DNA of 64,000 nt from positions 4,154,001 to 4,218,000 of the forward strand of contig NZ_CP091881.1 in the NCBI RefSeq assembly GCF_022163125.1, in the 5' to 3' direction. The notes beneath the pieces were generated by a model. It was not told the DNA's origin, ran no database searches, and saw only the letters and a program-made list of their open reading frames with translations. The DNA comes from Paenibacillus sp. HWE-109 (GTDB taxonomy: Bacteria > Bacillota > Bacilli > Paenibacillales > NBRC-103111). The stretch's first letter is position 1. Every line of letters begins with the position of its first letter. Made by a program: the position numbers and the translations under genes. Positions 59,887-64,000 of this stretch are shown one piece after another.

Positions 59887-59918
59887 TTTTATTGTTCGAC
59901 AACTATCGAACAATAAAA
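59887..59918. promoter_or_regulatory. Perfect palindromic operator before the MFS gene
   Basis: TTTTATTGTTCGA (59887-59899) and TCGAACAATAAAA (59906-59918) are perfect 13-base inverted arms separated by six bases. It lies 14 bases ahead of the MFS ATG, covering the ribosome site border and probably the -10. It fits a TetR- or MarR-type repressor; the regulator gene is not in the window. Confidence 0.75.
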
Positions 59919-59968
59919 CTTTATCACATTCCTTCTCATCCCACAAGAGAACACTTCGCGCAAGACAG

Positions 59969-60018
59969 AAAAAAAAGAGGCTGGTCGCAAGGTTAACAAC
60001 CTTTTGACAGAGCCTCTT
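59969..60018 (-). terminator. Terminator of the oxidoreductase gene
   Basis: On the minus strand AAGAGGCT pairs with AGCCTCTT, with an inner AAGGTT/AACCTT stem, followed by TTTTTTCTG. Confidence 0.8.
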
Positions 60019-60037
60019 ACTTAGTTTTCCTATGAGC

Positions 60038-61057
60038 TTACAAAGAAATCACTTTACCAGTTGCTTCTGATTCAAATGCAGCCAGAATGACTTTTAATGC
60101 ACGAAGTCCTTCTTCTCCAGAAATACGTGGCGCTTTACCTTGGACAATTGAAGTTACGAATTCATCAATCACGCCGCTGTGCGTTTGTTTATCGTTCGTT
60201 GCGATTTGTCCCACTTTGTAGCGTTCTACTGTTCCATCACGAAGTTCAACGATCACTTGATCATTCGGATCCGTATCGATTTTGATCACGCCATTTTCAC
60301 ACCAAAGGACGGTAGAGTTGTCTTGCCCTTTGTAGTAAGTCCAGCTTGCTACCAAAGAGCCTGTAGCGCCGCTCTTCATGCGAAGCAAGCAAGTTGCGTT
60401 GTCATCGACGTCGGTACCCTCTTTGTGAAGCGTACCAACGAATGCCGCTACTTGCGCAACTTCATCAGCCAATAACCAACGGATCAAGTCTGACTTATGA
60501 ACGCCAAGATCGCCCATAGCACCCATGATCGCTTCTTCTTTGCGGAAGAACCAGCTCTCACGTCCGTCAACGCTCCAACCTTCCGGTCCAGGATGGCCGA
60601 AAGACGTACGGAATGTCAACACTTTGCCAAGTTTGCCGGATTCCAAGATTTCTTTTGCTTTCACATGTGGAGGCATCAGACGTTGGTTGTGGCCTACCAT
60701 GAGGAAAACGCCATTGTTCTTGGCAGCAGCAATCATCGCTTCCGCTTCTTCTGCTGTGGATGCCATCGGCTTCTCAACAAGAACATGCGCGCCAGCATTC
60801 GCCGCGGCAATAGCTACTTCTGCATGAAGAAAGTTAGGTGTACATACACTAACTGCGTCAACTTTCTCTTGTTTCAGCATTTCTACGTAGCTGCTGTAAG
60901 CTTTCCCGCCGTGCTGTGCGGCATAGTGCTCTGCTCTTTCGATAATCGGATCTACGAAAGCAACAAGCTCAACATTGGAATTCCAAGCGTATTCCGGGAT
61001 ATGTCTATGTTTGGAAATGGCGCCGCATCCTACTACGGCTACTTTAATTTTGCTCAT
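60038..61057 (-). CDS. Gfo/Idh/MocA-family oxidoreductase
   Basis: 339 residues. N-terminal Rossmann domain (KVAVVGCGAISKHRHIPEYA), the catalytic EKP motif in HVLVEKPMASTAEEAEAMI, and the C-terminal substrate domain with IMGAMGDLGVHKSDLIRWLL (the D-x-x-x-H site). The family oxidises or reduces sugars and inositols with NAD(P). It forms a unit with the upstream sugar isomerase/epimerase gene (35-base gap), which points to catabolism of a sugar or cyclitol; the substrate is unknown. Confidence 0.92.
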   Translation of the reverse strand: MSKIKVAVVGCGAISKHRHIPEYAWNSNVELVAFVDPIIERAEHYAAQHGGKAYSSYVEMLKQEKVDAVSVCTPNFLHAEVAIAAANAGAHVLVEKPMASTAEEAEAMIAAAKNNGVFLMVGHNQRLMPPHVKAKEILESGKLGKVLTFRTSFGHPGPEGWSVDGRESWFFRKEEAIMGAMGDLGVHKSDLIRWLLADEVAQVAAFVGTLHKEGTDVDDNATCLLRMKSGATGSLVASWTYYKGQDNSTVLWCENGVIKIDTDPNDQVIVELRDGTVERYKVGQIATNDKQTHSGVIDEFVTSIVQGKAPRISGEEGLRALKVILAAFESEATGKVISL

Positions 61058-61092
61058 GGTATACTAATGCTCCTTAGAAATAATAATTATGA

Positions 61093-61869
61093 TTAATTAT
61101 GAACGTTCGTGTAATGTTCTTTAACCCAGTTCAAGCTATTCTCAACGCTGACAAGCGGCGCCTTCTGGCAATTGTCTTGTTCCACTACAAGCCATTCCAC
61201 GCCTGCTTTCTCAGCAGCTTTAATAACGTCTTGCAAAGGAACGTCGCCTAAGCCAAGTTCCAATGTAACTAACTTGCCTTCTGCATCTTTGGTGAAATCC
61301 TTAAAGTGGACAAGCGGCAAACGCCCCGCATATTTGGCAATGTAGGCAAGTGGATCTTGACCTGCGTATTGAACCCAACAAACGTCCATCTCAACGTTGA
61401 TTGCGTCTTCACCTGTTTTGGCATACATCGCATCAAAGACGAACTCATCGTTCACTTTATAATGGAATTCGAAGTCATGATTATGATACAAGAATTGCAA
61501 GCCTTGTTTTTTCGTCTCAGCAGCAAGCGCTTCGCATTCCGCGATAAGTGCTTTCCATTGTTCCGCAGAATCGCGTTCTTCAGCGCCTACATAAGGACAG
61601 ATCGCATATTTAGCACCAATTGTATGCAAATAGTCGATTTCCCCTTGCAAATTATTGCGGAATCTCTCCAAGCTAATGTGGCTTCCAAATGCTTTCAAAC
61701 CAAGCTCATCCAGCAATGCTTTTACTTCATTAGCAGGTCTGTCATAATAGCCTGCGAATTCAACGCCTTCATATCCTAATTTAGCAACATGACGCAGCGT
61801 CCCCTCAAAGTCATTCTTCATATCATCACGAAGTGTGTATAACTGCAAACCAATCCCTAAACGTCCCAT
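61093..61869 (-). CDS. Sugar phosphate isomerase/epimerase (xylose-isomerase-like TIM barrel)
   Basis: 258 residues from the ATG at 61867-61869, with GAGGAG five bases before; an ATG six codons upstream overlaps that site. AP_endonuc_2/IolE-like fold: LQLYTLRDDMKNDFEGTLRH, GYEGVEFAGYYDRPANEVKA, the metal-site FLYHNHDFEFHYKVND, INVEMDVCWVQYAGQDPLAY, LVHFKDFTKDAEGKL and EWLVVEQDNC. These are the usual Glu/Asp/His metal ligands. It is divergent from an AraC regulator and co-directional with the oxidoreductase gene. Confidence 0.92.
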   Translation of the reverse strand: MGRLGIGLQLYTLRDDMKNDFEGTLRHVAKLGYEGVEFAGYYDRPANEVKALLDELGLKAFGSHISLERFRNNLQGEIDYLHTIGAKYAICPYVGAEERDSAEQWKALIAECEALAAETKKQGLQFLYHNHDFEFHYKVNDEFVFDAMYAKTGEDAINVEMDVCWVQYAGQDPLAYIAKYAGRLPLVHFKDFTKDAEGKLVTLELGLGDVPLQDVIKAAEKAGVEWLVVEQDNCQKAPLVSVENSLNWVKEHYTNVHN

Positions 61870-62002
61870 GATATCTCCTCTTTTCACTTCATCTAATTTT
61901 AATGTTTAACACCTATGTGCATAGTATAATAGATCCTAGCCTAGGATGACCATTCACGATATAATCGAAACATCTCCTATTTGGCTATGAAAGGTGAATG
62001 AC

Positions 62003-62812
62003 ATGGATACAGAACTTTTAACCTGCGGCTACTCCTTTCATATGGAGCCATTTAATGTGAGCACCAAATCAGGGCTCAAATACTATCTTTTTCGATTACA
62101 GTCGGAAGGCACTTCCGAAGCATTGATCGATGGACACTACCAGCGCATTGAAGCTGGTCATATGCTCCTGTTTCAGCCTGGCGACCCTTATGAACTGCGA
62201 ATTGAATATGACAGCAATCAGCCAGAAAGCAAAATTGCCAGTGGCGATTACTACATATTTTGTAATGGTCCTTGGATTGATGCTTGGTGGAAGCGCACAC
62301 CCAAACAAACTTGTACACGGATTGACCTAGACGCCCGTTTAATTTCGCTTTGGCGGCAGTTAATTCTCGAGAAGCGCCGAATGGAAGAAGAAAATACAGA
62401 ATTGAGCGGTTATTTGCTGCAAGCTTTGTGTCTTTATCTGGAACGAGCCATGACGGAGACCGTCACTTTGCAAGGACGTCCTTTCACGGGCACACGTATG
62501 AAGCGGTTTATCGAGGCACATGCCACAGTAACATTTAAGGTAGATGATGTTGCCAGCCACGTTGGTCTCAGCGTATCCCGCGCCGTTCACTTGTTCAAAG
62601 AATGCTTCGACAAAACGATGATTCAATATGCGCTTGAAGTCCGGTTGTCCAGTGCCGTAGAACGCATGCATGACAGTTCCATGTCATTGGAGCAAATTGC
62701 CTTGAGCTGCGGTTTTGGCAGCTACGCTTACTTTCATCGGGCGTTCAAGCAGCGATTCGGGCAATCACCCAAACTTTTCCGTCAAAATGGACAGTTAAAA
62801 ACCGGAAATTAA
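62003..62812 (+). CDS. AraC-family regulator of the oxidoreductase/isomerase pair
   Basis: 269 residues from the ATG at 62003, with AAAGGTG six bases upstream. N-terminal cupin-type sensor (FRLQSEGTSEALIDGHYQRI, AGHMLLFQPGDPYELRIEYD) and C-terminal AraC domain (FKVDDVASHVGLSVSRAVHL; MSLEQIALSCGFGSYAYFHR then AFKQRFGQSPKLFR). It is transcribed away from the isomerase/oxidoreductase pair across a 133-base gap, and so probably controls it. Confidence 0.9.
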   Translation: MDTELLTCGYSFHMEPFNVSTKSGLKYYLFRLQSEGTSEALIDGHYQRIEAGHMLLFQPGDPYELRIEYDSNQPESKIASGDYYIFCNGPWIDAWWKRTPKQTCTRIDLDARLISLWRQLILEKRRMEEENTELSGYLLQALCLYLERAMTETVTLQGRPFTGTRMKRFIEAHATVTFKVDDVASHVGLSVSRAVHLFKECFDKTMIQYALEVRLSSAVERMHDSSMSLEQIALSCGFGSYAYFHRAFKQRFGQSPKLFRQNGQLKTGN

Positions 62813-63060
62813 TAATTCACAAATTCTTCATGGAGTTAGCCATGAAGTATGAAACATTTTTGCTCTCTCAATCGTATATATCTTATAGCAGGAAAAACTT
62901 ACAAATACATAGACTCAAAATGAACGGTTTTGACGAATAGTTATGGCGAATACTCAGAAAAACAACATTTTGTTTCAAAATTGTAAAACTATTTTAAGGT
63001 TAAATTAATAATCCTCCTATATGCTTATGACTATATCCAATTCCTAGGATGGTGAAAACT

Positions 63061-63288
63061 ATGAAAATGTTCATTACGATTCACAACAAACCTGTGCCTG
63101 TCTACTCCGATGAGAAAAATAAAAAGAAATTCAACTTATTGAAATCAGCGTTAGAAGCCAAAGTGATTAAAGGTAGAGCCACCATTAAGAAATGTTTGGA
63201 CTCTATCATCAGCATCGAAATCGTAGGTTGCGAGGCGATCCTGCATTCATTTAACGAACGAGACTCATTGGCACTTTCACTTTACTAA
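63061..63288 (+). CDS. Small protein of unknown function (75 aa)
   Basis: 75 residues from the ATG at 63061 (GGTG six bases before; an in-frame GTG lies four codons earlier). MKMFITIHNKPVPVYSDEKN, a basic helix (KKKFNLLKSALEAKVIKGRA) and a beta-rich end (SIISIEIVGCEAILHSFNER). No family recognised. Own terminator follows, so it is likely a real gene. Confidence 0.65.
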   Translation: MKMFITIHNKPVPVYSDEKNKKKFNLLKSALEAKVIKGRATIKKCLDSIISIEIVGCEAILHSFNERDSLALSLY

Positions 63289-63298
63289 CAGCGTAACT

Positions 63299-63343
63299 TA
63301 AAAACCTCCAACACCACTTGATCTTGTGGGTTGGAGGTTTTTT
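63299..63343. terminator. Bidirectional terminator, small gene / DinB
   Basis: AAAACCTCCAACACCAC and GTGGGTTGGAGGTTTT pair (one bulge) around an eight-base loop; TTTTTT follows on the plus strand and AAAA precedes. Confidence 0.9.
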
Positions 63344-63367
63344 AAGTTGTTCGTTACCGATGTTCAT

Positions 63368-63880
63368 TTAGATATAACGCGCTTGGATGACGTTAAGATG
63401 ATGCTGCGCATGACCGGCTACAATATATGCTAGGGCACGCGCTGACATCGCCGAGCTGTTCGAAACGCCAAGACGCGGCCAAGCGGCTTCTTGAATCGTT
63501 GTTAACAATGTGAACGTCGCTTGCCGCACAGCTTGGAAATCACGCAAAAGATCTGCGACAGCAATGTCATCGAAGGCGGCATTCGCGATAAATACATCTT
63601 GATCAAATCCAGGGAGATTCGTCGTATCACCACGAGCAATACGCAGCATCCTGTAGCTCATTACGCGCTCTGTATCCGTGATGTGACCTAAGAGTTCCTT
63701 CAAACTCCACTTGCCCGGCGCATACCGCAGCAGCGCTTGTTCGTCTGTCATTTGGGCATATATCGCTACGATCTCATCAAGTTGACTTTGTAAAAAGGCT
63801 TGATAATCACCTTCAGGAACTTGACTAATGTAGCCTTCGAAATAAGGCGAGTATTCTTCATGATTAGGTCTCTTCAGCAT
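63368..63880 (-). CDS. DinB-family protein (DinB_2)
   Basis: 170 residues, DinB_2 type: DYQAFLQSQLDEIVAIYAQM, RYAPGKWSLKELLGHITDTE followed by RVMSYRMLRIARGD, then a C-terminal helix with LAYIVAGHAQHHLNVIQARY. The histidines in LGHITDTER and GHAQHH are the metal triad. Its substrate is unknown. AGGAGAGG lies upstream of the ATG. It is only distantly related to the DinB protein at 3251-3706. Confidence 0.88.
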   Translation of the reverse strand: MLKRPNHEEYSPYFEGYISQVPEGDYQAFLQSQLDEIVAIYAQMTDEQALLRYAPGKWSLKELLGHITDTERVMSYRMLRIARGDTTNLPGFDQDVFIANAAFDDIAVADLLRDFQAVRQATFTLLTTIQEAAWPRLGVSNSSAMSARALAYIVAGHAQHHLNVIQARYI

Positions 63881-64000
63881 AAGTTAAACATCCTCTCCTA
63901 AATAAAAATTTATGTAGATGATATTCCTATTAACAATATCATATACCATGGACAGGTAAATGAAAACGAACAAAACCCAGCCTCCGCTTAGGAAGATTGG

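Noticed and set aside
60497..61096. 199-codon plus-strand ORF
   Set aside because: Complete antisense shadow of the Gfo/Idh/MocA oxidoreductase gene.
63940..64000. Possible terminator at the right window edge
   Set aside because: AGCCTCCGCTTAGGAAG could be half of a hairpin, but the partner arm is outside the window.

Overview
The window looks like the chromosome of an endospore-forming Bacillota of the Paenibacillus group. Evidence: a complete spoIIIAA-AH operon, spo0A, spoIVB, spore photoproduct lyase and YjcZ-type micro-proteins; a core gene order like that around spoIIIA and spo0A in Bacillus subtilis (efp, papA, aroQ, yqhR/yqhQ/yqhO, mntR); a methionine T-box; and strong GGAGG ribosome binding sites with frequent TTG/GTG starts. 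No rRNA or tRNA genes, prophage or CRISPR array were seen.

Layout. 1-4,200: accessory end with a metallo-hydrolase/SRPBCC pair (the second cut by the window edge), two YjcZ micro-genes, a small HTH protein, a DUF402 protein, a DinB protein and an inverted-repeat region. 4,200-25,500, almost all minus strand: the conserved sporulation and housekeeping block. In transcription order it runs yqhV, spoIIIAA-AH, accB-accC, yqhY-amaP-DUF2273, nusB, folD, xseA-xseB, ispA, dxs, tlyA, argR, recN, spoIVB, spo0A. 25,500-29,200: an insertion relative to B. subtilis with comA-comB (phosphosulfolactate synthase and phosphatase), a DUF441 membrane protein and aspartate kinase. 29,200-34,700: efp, a Xaa-Pro peptidase, aroQ, yqhR, yqhQ, a small membrane protein, a patatin and mntR. 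34,800-42,400: splB, a ccdA-like gene coupled to a zinc-type ABC importer (znuABC), a small lipoprotein, metG behind a Met T-box, and yidD. 42,400-44,000: an odd zinc-ribbon/HTH gene whose frame breaks before a hydrophobic tail, then a roughly 450-bp G-rich short tandem repeat array between 16-bp direct repeats. 44,000-64,000: accessory genes. These are a GH42 beta-galactosidase with a divergent AraC regulator; a DsbA/FrnE protein; a queuosine-precursor transporter behind a preQ1-I-like riboswitch; two paralogous LtaS-type sulfatases flanking an epimerase, a CPBP protease, a two-component system and a YitT protein; an MFS exporter with a perfect palindromic operator; a Gfo/Idh oxidoreductase and sugar isomerase pair with a divergent AraC regulator; and a second DinB protein.

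How it fits together. The core block joins sporulation control (Spo0A, SpoIVB, the SpoIIIA feeding-tube complex) with fatty acid (AccBC), isoprenoid (IspA, Dxs), folate (FolD) and DNA-repair (XseAB, RecN) genes. Regulation readable in the sequence includes a sigma-H-like promoter with three perfect 0A boxes before spo0A, a T-box before metG, a preQ1-like leader before the YhhQ transporter, a Zur-like box before znuA, and palindromes before comA and the MFS gene. The most unusual elements are the G-rich array, the frame-broken zinc-ribbon gene with its strong promoter and palindrome, the long palindrome ahead of comAB, and the block between the two LtaS paralogues.
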